Below, piece by piece: positions 1 through 6,111 of a stretch of DNA of 18,217 nt (positions within the stretch are counted from its first letter, which is position 1; each line of letters opens with the position of its first letter). Source of the stretch: SXOA01 sp051004015 (GTDB lineage: Bacteria; Planctomycetota; Planctomycetia; Pirellulales; Pirellulaceae). The stretch lies in the NCBI GenBank assembly GCA_051004015.1, contig JBPCKT010000086.1, forward strand, positions 1 through 18,217. The letters run 5' to 3'. Made by a program: the position numbers and the translations under genes. The notes beneath the pieces were generated by a model, which had not been told where the DNA came from, did no database searches, and saw only the letters and a program-made list of their open reading frames with translations.

Positions 1-82
1 GTTCTTTCTCAAGTGGTCTGTTGGTTTTCAGGGTTTTTTATCGTTAGCAAGGCAAGTCGGTGGCTACTGGCCGCATCATAAT

Positions 83-133
83 GTCGCCTTTCGCTCCGCG
101 AAAGGACGCTCCTTCCGTGGAGCGAAAGGCGAC
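83..133. repeat. 51-nt near-perfect hairpin repeat
   Basis: Two 24-nt arms (83-106 and 110-133) surround a 3-nt loop (cgc). The outer 15 bp pair perfectly and the inner part has two mismatches. The outer arm begins GTCGCCTTTCGCTCC. From memory, very similar palindromes are dispersed through planctomycete genomes; the function is unknown. It behaves like a REP or MITE-type element rather than a rho-independent terminator, because no T-run follows. Confidence 0.75.
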
Positions 134-205
134 TATGGCTGGAGGTACAGAGTGCTCCCAGCTCCACCTGGTTCGGTTTTTTCGGCTTCAAAGCCATAAG
201 GGCTT

Positions 206-370
206 GTGAATCGATCGCATCCCCCCGATAGTATTGTTTGATTCATGATTCAGAACGTCTTTTTTCACGGACTTACGACGACGTGAATCATCGTAAGTTG
301 TTATTTGTACACATATTCAGGTGATTCACGTCGCCATAAGTCTGATTCACACTCTCATTTTTGATTCACT
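206..370. repeat. GATTCAC word cluster with inverted pair
   Basis: The word GATTCA(C), or its complement, occurs at about 206, 241, 248, 283, 323, 344 and 362. Segments 269-292 and 320-343 are inverted copies of one another (about 19-20 of 24 match) and share a perfect 11-bp core, GACGTGAATCA / TGATTCACGTC. The left copy also lies in its own small hairpin (271-298, arms ACTTACGACGA / TCATCGTAAGT). This could be a binding-site array, a transposon-end relic or an RNA structure. The sequence does not decide between them. Confidence 0.45.
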
Positions 371-433
371 TCCATCCCCGCGAAATCCATAAGGGTTTTT
401 CAGGTTTCAACCACGGATGCCGTGGCCGATTCC

Positions 434-658
434 CTCCGCCTCCGCCTCCGCCCCCAGCCGGGCTCGTCCCGGCCGAGCGCGGTTTGGCAACCAGAAGTTG
501 TCCCCTTCCATTTCACCTGCCACCGACGGGCTCGCCCCGCCGGAGCAATGTCTCTGGCAAACATCGCTCCACCCGGACAAGCCGGGCGGTGGCGAAGGAG
601 TGAAAGTCGCATAACTGGTTTGCAAACTGCGCTCCGGCGGGGCAAGCCCGCGGGTGGC
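434..658. repeat. GC-rich palindromic repeat cluster
   Basis: CTCCGC is repeated three times in tandem at 434-451. It is followed by related GC-rich units: a short hairpin at 457-473, a unit at 519-546, a hairpin at 569-592 (CCACCCGG...CCGGGCGGTGG), and a unit at 631-658. The 519-546 and 631-658 units are inverted copies matching at 25 of 28 positions. The units carry similar flanks (TTTGGCAACC, CTGGCAAAC, GTTTGCAAAC), so they look like copies of one element. It is probably a dispersed intergenic repeat. Confidence 0.6.
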
Positions 659-869
659 GTTTGGCCCACCACGGACCCCTCACTAGCCACTTGCCGCATT
701 ATATACTACTGTCCAGTTCCTTCCGGGCACCTTGCCGAAACTTTTTCCGGGATTCTGAAAACCCAGGGAGCGCCACACGCAGGCCGCAACGACCGAACTG
801 AGCAGCGTCCATGCCTATACCTCCTGGGTTAAAGTAAAGGAGGCGTCAGTTGACCGATACCGAGTACAA

Positions 870-898
870 ACTTCTAGGTCAGTTAGCGTTGTAGAAGT
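870..898 (+). promoter_or_regulatory. Possible leader hairpin before the gene at 993
   Basis: Perfect 7-bp arms ACTTCTA (870-876) and TAGAAGT (892-898) enclose a 15-nt loop. A strong Shine-Dalgarno-like AGGAGG lies at 911-916, eight bases before an ATG at 923. That ATG opens a short frame of about 60 codons that would overlap the gene at 993. The arrangement could be a translated leader or chance. A candidate -10 (TAAGAT, 966-971) sits closer to the gene at 993. Confidence 0.2.
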
Positions 899-965
899 AA
901 AGTCCCCAAAGGAGGGGCCGCCATGAGCCGGTGGTTTGAGGTTGGGAGTTGGAAGCTTGGGACGG

Positions 966-985
966 TAAGATGCTGTCCCAAGGAG
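966..985 (+). promoter_or_regulatory. Candidate -10 and RBS for the gene at 993
   Basis: TAAGAT at 966-971 resembles a -10 hexamer, placing the predicted start of transcription near 978. AAGGAG at 980-985 is a good ribosome binding site, seven bases before the ATG at 993. No clear -35 was seen. This RBS is the main reason for preferring the 993 start. Confidence 0.4.
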
Positions 986-992
986 TCCGCCC

Positions 993-1247
993 ATGTTTCG
1001 CTTCTCGATCCGCGAGTTGATGTTGGTGACGCTGGTCGTCGCTTTGGGAATCAGTTGGTACGCCGAGCATTGGCAGTTAAACGCAGCTCTGAAGGAGCTT
1101 AAAACTAGCGAGAATTATTGGGCCAACGAGATAAAGCTGATAGAATATGAATTGGGAAGGCAAGGATTAGAGATCAAGCAAAACTGCTTTTTGGGACCGT
1201 CGATACAAAAAACTTCCTCTGATCGACTGTCCGCAAACCAAAACTGA
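993..1247 (+). CDS. Small single-pass membrane protein, planctomycete type
   Basis: This 84-residue protein begins MFRFSIRELMLVTLVVALG. The short basic N-terminus followed by one hydrophobic segment (about residues 7-22) is a pattern I recall from many small planctomycete proteins. After the membrane segment comes a charged, probably helical stretch (EHWQLNAALKELKTSENYW), which suggests one transmembrane helix with a short coiled-coil-like tail. AAGGAG at 980-985 supports the start. The function is unknown. The C-terminal third (GPSIQKTSSDRLSANQN) looks unstructured, so the protein may be a truncated member of a longer family. Confidence 0.65.
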   Translation: MFRFSIRELMLVTLVVALGISWYAEHWQLNAALKELKTSENYWANEIKLIEYELGRQGLEIKQNCFLGPSIQKTSSDRLSANQN

Positions 1248-1267
1248 CTGGAGATTGCGAGAGCCTG

Positions 1268-1483
1268 ATGAGAATCGTCATTCAAGTATCTGCGGCCGAC
1301 GACGCCAAGGCGTGGGAACTGCTCCAGCGTCATTCTCCCGGCGTGGCGTTGCCCCAGAGGCGGTTTGTTGTTTCCGAGGCTGCCGCTCGAGCCCTCAAAG
1401 AGGCGAACATCCGCTTCGTGGAACTTTCGCGGGATGCAGACATCGGCAACCGTGAAGGGGAGTTCGCCGGTGAAAGAATATGA
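1268..1483 (+). CDS. Small conserved-looking protein, first of an overlapping pair
   Basis: A 71-residue protein of unknown function, starting MRIVIQVSAADDAKAWELL. A beta-strand-like start leads into an amphipathic helix, then RFVVSEAAARALKEANIRF, then a short acidic tail ending GERI. A purine-rich GAGAG at 1258-1262 may act as RBS. Its last 14 bases (1470-1483) overlap the start of the next gene in another frame, so the two are probably co-translated. I recall similar short proteins with a HSPG and RRFVVSE-like core in planctomycetes and other phyla, usually beside the same partner, but cannot verify this here. No catalytic motif is visible. Confidence 0.7.
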   Translation: MRIVIQVSAADDAKAWELLQRHSPGVALPQRRFVVSEAAARALKEANIRFVELSRDADIGNREGEFAGERI

Positions 1484-1778
1484 CATCTTCATCCCGCTAA
1501 CCTACAACGACGGCAAGCCGGTGGAAGGTCGCAAACTGGTCCGGCTGCGCGAACGTCTCTTGGAGGAGTTTGGCGGGGTCACGTTCTTTCCGCAGAGCAA
1601 CGAGGGATTTTGGACTTTTGGAGACGTTACCTACCACGATGAGATTGTTATCTATCGGGTGTTTGCGACAAAGGTTCGTTCCGCCCGCCGTTTTCTACAG
1701 GCCCTGAAAGAAGAGCTCAAGAAGGACCTGCGGCAAGAGGAAATCTTGATCGTCGAGCGAGAAGCGGAGCTGCTTTAG
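1470..1778 (+). CDS. Conserved-looking protein of unknown function, second of overlapping pair
   Basis: I chose the GTG at 1470 rather than an upstream ATG at 1365. GGGGAG at 1457-1462 is a good RBS seven bases away, and the upstream part of the frame reads as a shadow of the preceding gene. The 102-residue product begins VKEYDIFIPLTYNDGKPVEG. It has a helical segment (residues about 20-34), a GGVTFFPQSNEGFWTFG core, a strand-rich DEIVIYRVFAT stretch and a charged C-terminal helix with QEEILIVERE. It has no signal peptide or membrane segment, so it is cytoplasmic. The function is unknown. The tight overlap with a smaller partner resembles toxin-antitoxin organisation, but no known toxin motif is seen. 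Confidence 0.75.
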   Translation: MKEYDIFIPLTYNDGKPVEGRKLVRLRERLLEEFGGVTFFPQSNEGFWTFGDVTYHDEIVIYRVFATKVRSARRFLQALKEELKKDLRQEEILIVEREAELL

Positions 1779-1793
1779 AGCGCTCGACCCGAT

Positions 1794-2999
1794 TCACGCC
1801 CCGTACTTCGTCATCCGTCCGGCGTTGGAAAGGGCCAGCGACATCAGATATTTCGCCTTGAACTGCCCCAGGCCGCCGCGAGCGGACGTGTCCTCGCCGA
1901 AGGTCGTATGGCCGTCCGGCCGGCAGCAGTTGGAGACGAGCAGCGTGGGGACCGGATGCCAGCTATGGTTTTTCAAAAAGCTCGGGGTGCTGTGGTCGCC
2001 GGTGACGATCAACACGGTCGGATTGAGCGCCCGGATGCGCGGGATGATGGCATCCAGCTCTTCGATCCGCTTGACTTTGGCGGCGAAGTTGCCGTCCTCG
2101 CCGGTGCTATCGGTGTATTTGAAGTGGATGAAGAAGAAATCGTACTTGGCCCAGTTCTGCTCCAGCACGCCCATTTGCTCCGTCAGGTTCTGAGCTTTGC
2201 CAACGATTTCCATTCCCGCAAGTTGGGCCAGCCCCTTATACATTGGGTACACGGCAATCGCCGCAGCCTTCAGACCGTAGACTTGTTCGTAACTCGGCAG
2301 CTCGGGTCGGCGGGAAAAGCCGCGCAGGGTCAGGCCATTGGCTTTCTTCTCGCCCGCCAGCAGCCTGGTGGCTTGCCTGATGAACTCATTGGCCACGTCC
2401 GCGGCCTTCTGACTGCCGGCATCGACTGGATGAGCGGCGAGCGGCGGGACGCCGGTAGCTTGCGGGTCGGTGTCCTTGATGTTCCCCGCCAGGTCCGGGC
2501 CGCGGAAGACGACAACGAAGCGGTGTTCCTTCACCGGCTCGACGAAAATCTGCACGCCGGGGATCTTCACGTCCCGCATTTTGATCGCCAGCGGAGCGCT
2601 CTCTTCCGATGCAATCCGTCCCGCCCGCCGGTCGGCAATTTTGCCGGTCGAGTCGAGCGTGCAGAAATTCCCCCGCGCCGCCACATCTCCCGGCTGCATG
2701 ACAAAGCCGATGCCGGTCGCTTCCAGCGCCCCGCGACCGATCAGATATTTGACCGGGTCATAGCCAAACAGACCCAGATGCCCCGGTCCGCTGCCGGGGC
2801 TGATTCCGGGGGCGACGGGAATGCTGCCGCCTTGCACGCCGATGGCGGCCAGGGCGTTGAGGTTCGGCCGGTTGGCCGATTCCAATTCCGTCTTCCCCCC
2901 CGGCCTCATGGGGAGCCCGCCGAGGCCGTCGGCCACCAACATGACAATCTTGGAGTCGTTCTGGACGTGGAGCTCGCGGGTGAGGGTGTGGATATCCAT
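1794..2999 (-). CDS. apgM: 2,3-bisphosphoglycerate-independent phosphoglycerate mutase, archaeal type
   Basis: This enzyme interconverts 3-phosphoglycerate and 2-phosphoglycerate in lower glycolysis/gluconeogenesis; it is cytoplasmic and metal-dependent. The 401-residue length fits the ApgM branch of the alkaline-phosphatase superfamily. Visible motifs are the metal-binding ADGLGG (D24), the PGSGPGHLGLFGYDP segment with the likely phosphoserine nucleophile S70, HFKYTDSTGEDGN (around 292-304), VTGDHST (D335, H336) and SWHPVPTLL (H348). All expected metal ligands appear present. The ATG at 2999 precedes the conserved VMLVADG by only about 18 residues; no strong RBS was seen. It is divergent from pgi and convergent with the gene ending at 1778 (15-bp gap). 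Confidence 0.93.
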   Translation of the reverse strand: MDIHTLTRELHVQNDSKIVMLVADGLGGLPMRPGGKTELESANRPNLNALAAIGVQGGSIPVAPGISPGSGPGHLGLFGYDPVKYLIGRGALEATGIGFVMQPGDVAARGNFCTLDSTGKIADRRAGRIASEESAPLAIKMRDVKIPGVQIFVEPVKEHRFVVVFRGPDLAGNIKDTDPQATGVPPLAAHPVDAGSQKAADVANEFIRQATRLLAGEKKANGLTLRGFSRRPELPSYEQVYGLKAAAIAVYPMYKGLAQLAGMEIVGKAQNLTEQMGVLEQNWAKYDFFFIHFKYTDSTGEDGNFAAKVKRIEELDAIIPRIRALNPTVLIVTGDHSTPSFLKNHSWHPVPTLLVSNCCRPDGHTTFGEDTSARGGLGQFKAKYLMSLALSNAGRMTKYGA

Positions 3000-3039
3000 A
3001 GCTGTTCAGCGTGCGTCCGTTGGTGCTGCGAAAACGAGC

Positions 3040-3047
3040 ATTATAGT
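3040..3047. promoter_or_regulatory. Overlapping divergent -10 elements between apgM and pgi
   Basis: On the + strand TATAGT (3042-3047) can serve pgi, with TTGGTG at 3020-3025 as a weak -35 (16-bp spacer). On the - strand the overlapping bases 3040-3045 read TATAAT, giving a predicted apgM start near 3033 and a leader of about 34 nt. The near-symmetry of the hexamer lets one site face both ways. Confidence 0.45.
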
Positions 3048-3062
3048 GGCCTGAAAGTTTCT

Positions 3063-3083
3063 GGGCAGGCTGGAAGCCTACCC
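3063..3083. repeat. Small hairpin in the pgi leader
   Basis: GGGCAGGCT (3063-3071) pairs with AGCCTACCC (3075-3083) around a 3-nt loop, with one mismatch. From memory this matches a common planctomycete intergenic palindrome. It lies in the predicted pgi 5' leader, so it could affect expression, but no anti-terminator pairing was seen. Confidence 0.45.
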
Positions 3084-3145
3084 CACGGGGGCTGCCGCTG
3101 GTATCTTTGGCGCTTTCGGGTCCTCTCCTCTCAGGACGCATTACC

Positions 3146-4549
3146 GTGGCATCGTCTCCTCTGCTGCAATTCAACCCCTCCGGCGCATTCCACCCTCAGT
3201 ACGGCTTGCAGGAGCATGACCTGACCGCACTGGCACCGGCCCTGGACCGTGCCCGCCGCGAAATGCTGGACGAGGATGCCCGGCTGTACCGAGGGGGCAA
3301 GCTGCCCAAGGAAAAGGATCCGCTGGACCACGGCTTTTTTGAGATGCCGGAGCGGTTGCTCAAGGAACAGACGGAGCTGCTCGCGATTGCCAAAGTGACG
3401 AAACGGCTGAAGGAGGAAGTGGACCGCGTTGTCGTGCTGGGCATCGGTGGCTCCTACATGGGAGCGAGGGCACTGCTGGATGCCTGCCGCAAACCTTATT
3501 TCAACGAGCTTTCGCGCCTGGAGCGGGACGAAAACCCGCGGATCTATTTTGAAGGGAACAACATCGATAACGACGCCAGCCAGGGGCTCCTGCGGCTGCT
3601 GCAAAGTGGTCCCAAGACCGACAAACCGGAGGGCCGCTGGGGAATCGTCGTCATCAGCAAGAGCGGCGAGACCATCGAAACAGCCGTCGCCTTTCGACAG
3701 TACCTGGCGGCGCTTACGACATCCTGCGGCGGTGACCTCGCGAAGGCGGCAAAGCTCGTCATTCCGGTCACGGGCGAATCCGGCCGGCTGGCCAAACTTG
3801 CTTCGGCAATTGGCTGCTCGGAGAAATTCCCCGTGCCCGACGGCGTCGGCGGACGCTTCTCCATACTGTCCGCGGTCGGCCTCGTTCCGGCGGCGCTCAT
3901 GGGACTGAATATCACGGAGCTGCTGCAAGGAGCGGCGGCAATGAACGAGCATTTCCGCACCGCGCCGGCGGAGAAAAACATTGTGTTGCAGTATGTCGGC
4001 GCCGCGCACCTCTTGGAAACTCGCCGCGGAGCCAACATCCGCGTGCTCTCGGTGTGGTCGAAGGCCCTCGAGTCCGCCGGCCTGTGGTACGACCAACTGC
4101 TGGCCGAAAGCCTCGGAAAACGGCTGCTCGGGGCCACGCCACTGACGACGGTCAACACCCGCGATCTGCATTCCCGAGCGCAGCAGCACCAGGAAGGGAA
4201 GCGGGACAAGGTCTTCACCAACGTCATCGTCGATAAGTGGACCGAGCCGCACCTGGCCGTCGGCAGCAGCAAGAATGACCAGGACAAGCTCAACCAGATT
4301 CATACCAAGACGCTCCCCGACCTGATGACCGCCGCGATTCAGGGAACCAACGAAGCCTATGCGGAAGACGGGCGCCCCACGCTGGACTTGCACCTGCCGA
4401 CAACCAACGAGCACTCCCTCGGCCAGTTTTTTCAGATGCTGATGATTGCCACCGTCGTCGAGGGCCGATTGCTCGGCATCAACCCCTACGGCCAGCCGGG
4501 GGTGCAGAAATATAAGGCGAACATGAAGCGGATTTTGGGGATGGAATGA
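3146..4549 (+). CDS. pgi: Glucose-6-phosphate isomerase
   Basis: Interconverts glucose-6-phosphate and fructose-6-phosphate in glycolysis and gluconeogenesis. GTG at 3146 is preferred over the TTG at 3107, because AGGA (3133-3136) precedes it and homology-like sequence begins soon after; this gives 467 residues. The two sugar-isomerase (SIS) lobes show GIGGS (99-103) and SKSGET (171-176), the phosphate-binding loops, then GVGGRFSILSAVG (233-245), close to the first family signature. Likely catalytic residues are E321 in AESLGK and H342 in DLHSRAQ. The second signature is altered: NPYGQPGVQKYK has G where D and Q where E are usual, but its Lys (K457) is kept. The gene is divergent from apgM, so two glycolytic genes may share control. 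Confidence 0.94.
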   Translation: MASSPLLQFNPSGAFHPQYGLQEHDLTALAPALDRARREMLDEDARLYRGGKLPKEKDPLDHGFFEMPERLLKEQTELLAIAKVTKRLKEEVDRVVVLGIGGSYMGARALLDACRKPYFNELSRLERDENPRIYFEGNNIDNDASQGLLRLLQSGPKTDKPEGRWGIVVISKSGETIETAVAFRQYLAALTTSCGGDLAKAAKLVIPVTGESGRLAKLASAIGCSEKFPVPDGVGGRFSILSAVGLVPAALMGLNITELLQGAAAMNEHFRTAPAEKNIVLQYVGAAHLLETRRGANIRVLSVWSKALESAGLWYDQLLAESLGKRLLGATPLTTVNTRDLHSRAQQHQEGKRDKVFTNVIVDKWTEPHLAVGSSKNDQDKLNQIHTKTLPDLMTAAIQGTNEAYAEDGRPTLDLHLPTTNEHSLGQFFQMLMIATVVEGRLLGINPYGQPGVQKYKANMKRILGME

Positions 4550-4555
4550 AGTACT

Positions 4556-4574
4556 CCTCACGCTGGGCGTGAGG
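4556..4574. repeat. Hairpin after pgi
   Basis: Perfect 7-bp arms CCTCACG / CGTGAGG enclose a 5-nt loop, seven bases after the pgi stop codon. No T-run follows, so it is not a classic terminator. It is followed closely by the GGAGG ribosome binding site of the next gene. Confidence 0.5.
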
Positions 4575-4597
4575 CGATCAAGTGGAGGATTACATTG

Positions 4598-5584
4598 ATG
4601 TTTAGGATCTTCAAAGCGGCCTCGACACTAACCCGACGCGCCAGCGCGGGAGAAACGCCTTTCCCTCGCTGGCGCTTCGGGCTAGTGTTAGTCGTCGCCA
4701 TCATCTGCTGCGCCGCCTCCCCCGCGCTGGCCCAAAAAACTCTTCGCTGGAAACTGGCCGCCGGAGATCAATTGCAGGTCAACGTCAGCCAACAAACAAC
4801 TTCCACCGTCACCATCGCCAGCAAACCGGTGAAGACGACGATGGAAATGACGCTGGAAACTCTCTGGTCGGTCGACAGCGCGGACCAGGAGCAGATCAAG
4901 ATCACGCAGGCCGTCAAACGACTGGCCATGAAGCTGCATACCGGCGACTCGCCCCCCATCGTCTACGACTCGGCGGTCAAGTCGCCGCCCGTGGGTTCGG
5001 CCAAGGAAGTGGCCGCGGCGGTGAAGCCGCTCCTGGACGAGGGTTCCGCCTTGATCGTGACCATGAATACCCGCGGCGAAGTCCTCTCCGCCGAGCCTAA
5101 CGCGAAACTCGCGGAGCTTTGGAAAACTCCGAGTGCCAAAGCGCCTGGCGGGCCGGGCGGCAGTGAATCGACCCAGGAGTTGCTCAAGCGGTCGCTGGTC
5201 GTCTTGCCGGAAAAGCCCGTGGCGGCTGGAGATGCGGGATCCACGAAGTGGACTAAGGAGCGCGAAGTCGAAATCCCCATCGGGAAAGTGAAGCAGGCCA
5301 CCGAATTTGTCTATGCGGGCGAAGTGGAGGAGGCCGGCCAGAAGCTCGACAAAATCGATTTCACTTCGAAGCTCACGCTTGTGCCGGGCGGGGCGAAGAG
5401 CCTCAAGCTGACGCTCAAGACGCAAGAGCAAACGGGCCATGCCCTGTTCTCAGCCGAGCAAGGCCGCGTCGTTAGCGCCGAGCAGACGCAGAAGCTGGTC
5501 ACGGAAGCCCCTTACCGCGAGACGAACATTACCGTGACCGTGGAGAGCACGGTGAAAACGCTGGTATCACCGCCGAAAAAGTGA
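4598..5584 (+). CDS. Exported protein of unknown function (possibly DUF6263-like)
   Basis: I use ATG 4598, nine bases after GGAGG (4584-4588); an overlapping TTG at 4595 is the alternative. The 328-residue product has a long basic N-region, a hydrophobic core (about 28-41) and a likely signal-peptidase site after SPALA (residue 45), so it should be exported. The mature part is strand-rich and begins KTLRWKLAAGDQLQVNV, with repeated Thr/Val-rich strands. This resembles the DUF6263-type planctomycete proteins I recall, but the assignment is tentative. A Gly/Pro linker (APGGPGGSES) lies near residue 188. Residues 10-31 are encoded by a palindromic repeat, which explains the unusually long N-region. 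No catalytic motif is visible. Confidence 0.8.
   Translation: MFRIFKAASTLTRRASAGETPFPRWRFGLVLVVAIICCAASPALAQKTLRWKLAAGDQLQVNVSQQTTSTVTIASKPVKTTMEMTLETLWSVDSADQEQIKITQAVKRLAMKLHTGDSPPIVYDSAVKSPPVGSAKEVAAAVKPLLDEGSALIVTMNTRGEVLSAEPNAKLAELWKTPSAKAPGGPGGSESTQELLKRSLVVLPEKPVAAGDAGSTKWTKEREVEIPIGKVKQATEFVYAGEVEEAGQKLDKIDFTSKLTLVPGGAKSLKLTLKTQEQTGHALFSAEQGRVVSAEQTQKLVTEAPYRETNITVTVESTVKTLVSPPKK
4625..4688. repeat. Palindromic repeat inside the signal-peptide coding region
   Basis: Two 29-nt arms (4625-4653 and 4660-4688) pair at 25 positions around a 6-nt loop. The repeat is read through in frame as roughly LTRRASAGETPFPRWRFGL. From memory, SLTRRAS/RWRFGL-type peptides are recurrent translations of a dispersed planctomycete palindrome. 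It may also fold in the mRNA just downstream of the start codon. Confidence 0.7.
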
Positions 5585-5589
5585 CGCTC

Positions 5590-6012
5590 TTATGCCTCCA
5601 GCAGGCGGTTGAATTGCGCTTGCACGAGTACGCTCGCAGCGATTCCCAGAATGAGGGCGAGCGGCAGCAAGACAACCGTCAAGGAGCAAAGCACGCTGGC
5701 ACAGTTGAGGATCAGGACCCAGTTAGGCAGCGAGGAGGGAGCCTGCTTGGGAAAGCGCTGCTGCTCCAGAGCGGCAACCTCGGCCGCAAACACGTATTCG
5801 TAGACCAGAGCGGCGATGCCCAGCGTCAGAATGCTGAGCAGCAGCACCGTGCTGGGATTTCGCTCTTTTCCCGTGAGCGGACCAAGCTCTTTGGCCCATT
5901 GATAGACGAGGTAGAAACTATATAGGCCCAGCGTCACCGTGAGCAGCAGCGTCAGGGTAGCCAGGTCGCGCCGCTCCACTTTTGGCAAGGATGTCGTCAT
6001 ACTGGCTGACAT
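5590..6012 (-). CDS. DUF4234-like integral membrane protein
   Basis: A 140-residue protein with about four predicted transmembrane segments: LATLTLLLTVTLGLYSFYLV near residues 17-36, TVLLLSILTLGIAALVYEYV near 54-73, and a long C-terminal hydrophobic region (about 95-127). A T-x-G-x-Y-x-x-Y-x-x-Y pattern in the first segment recalls DUF4234 proteins, whose function is unknown. GGAG lies on the - strand at 6023-6020, seven bases before the ATG at 6012, supporting that start over an in-frame ATG at 6000. It converges on the preceding exported-protein gene with only 5 bp between stops, and is divergent from the aldehyde dehydrogenase. Confidence 0.78.
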   Translation of the reverse strand: MSASMTTSLPKVERRDLATLTLLLTVTLGLYSFYLVYQWAKELGPLTGKERNPSTVLLLSILTLGIAALVYEYVFAAEVAALEQQRFPKQAPSSLPNWVLILNCASVLCSLTVVLLPLALILGIAASVLVQAQFNRLLEA

Positions 6013-6111
6013 GGGAATGCTCCAAAGTCTCTTTGGTCGTTGGCCCGCTCAATCATTCGCCGGCTGAGTTGGAATCTTGGCGATTTTTCTTGGCAATTCT
6101 GGAGTCTGCAA

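Larger units (their letters stand above)
1..992. other. Gene-poor, repeat-rich region
   Basis: No convincing protein gene was found in this stretch. Open frames here (for example 422-832 on + and 9-197 on -) run through palindromic repeats and have low-complexity Arg/Pro/Gly-rich translations typical of translated repeats. The stretch holds a long hairpin (83-133), a set of GATTCAC words with an inverted pair (206-370), GC-rich palindromic units (434-658), and a possibly structured leader just before the small gene at 993. The left edge may belong to a gene lying outside the window, but nothing seen here shows that. Confidence 0.6.

Noticed and set aside
9..197. 62-codon minus-strand open frame at the left edge
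   Set aside because: Its middle is the translated 51-nt hairpin, and the rest is not protein-like.
422..832. 136-codon plus-strand open frame in the left repeat region
   Set aside because: It translates the GC-rich palindromic units; no RBS, no fold-like pattern.
1908..3224. Plus-strand open frame (438 codons) opposite apgM
   Set aside because: All metal-binding motifs of ApgM are on the minus strand; the + frame has no recognisable domain and runs through the promoter region.
3131..4561. Long minus-strand open frame (476 codons) opposite pgi
   Set aside because: It is the antisense shadow of a clearly recognised enzyme in GC-rich DNA; the translation has no family motif.
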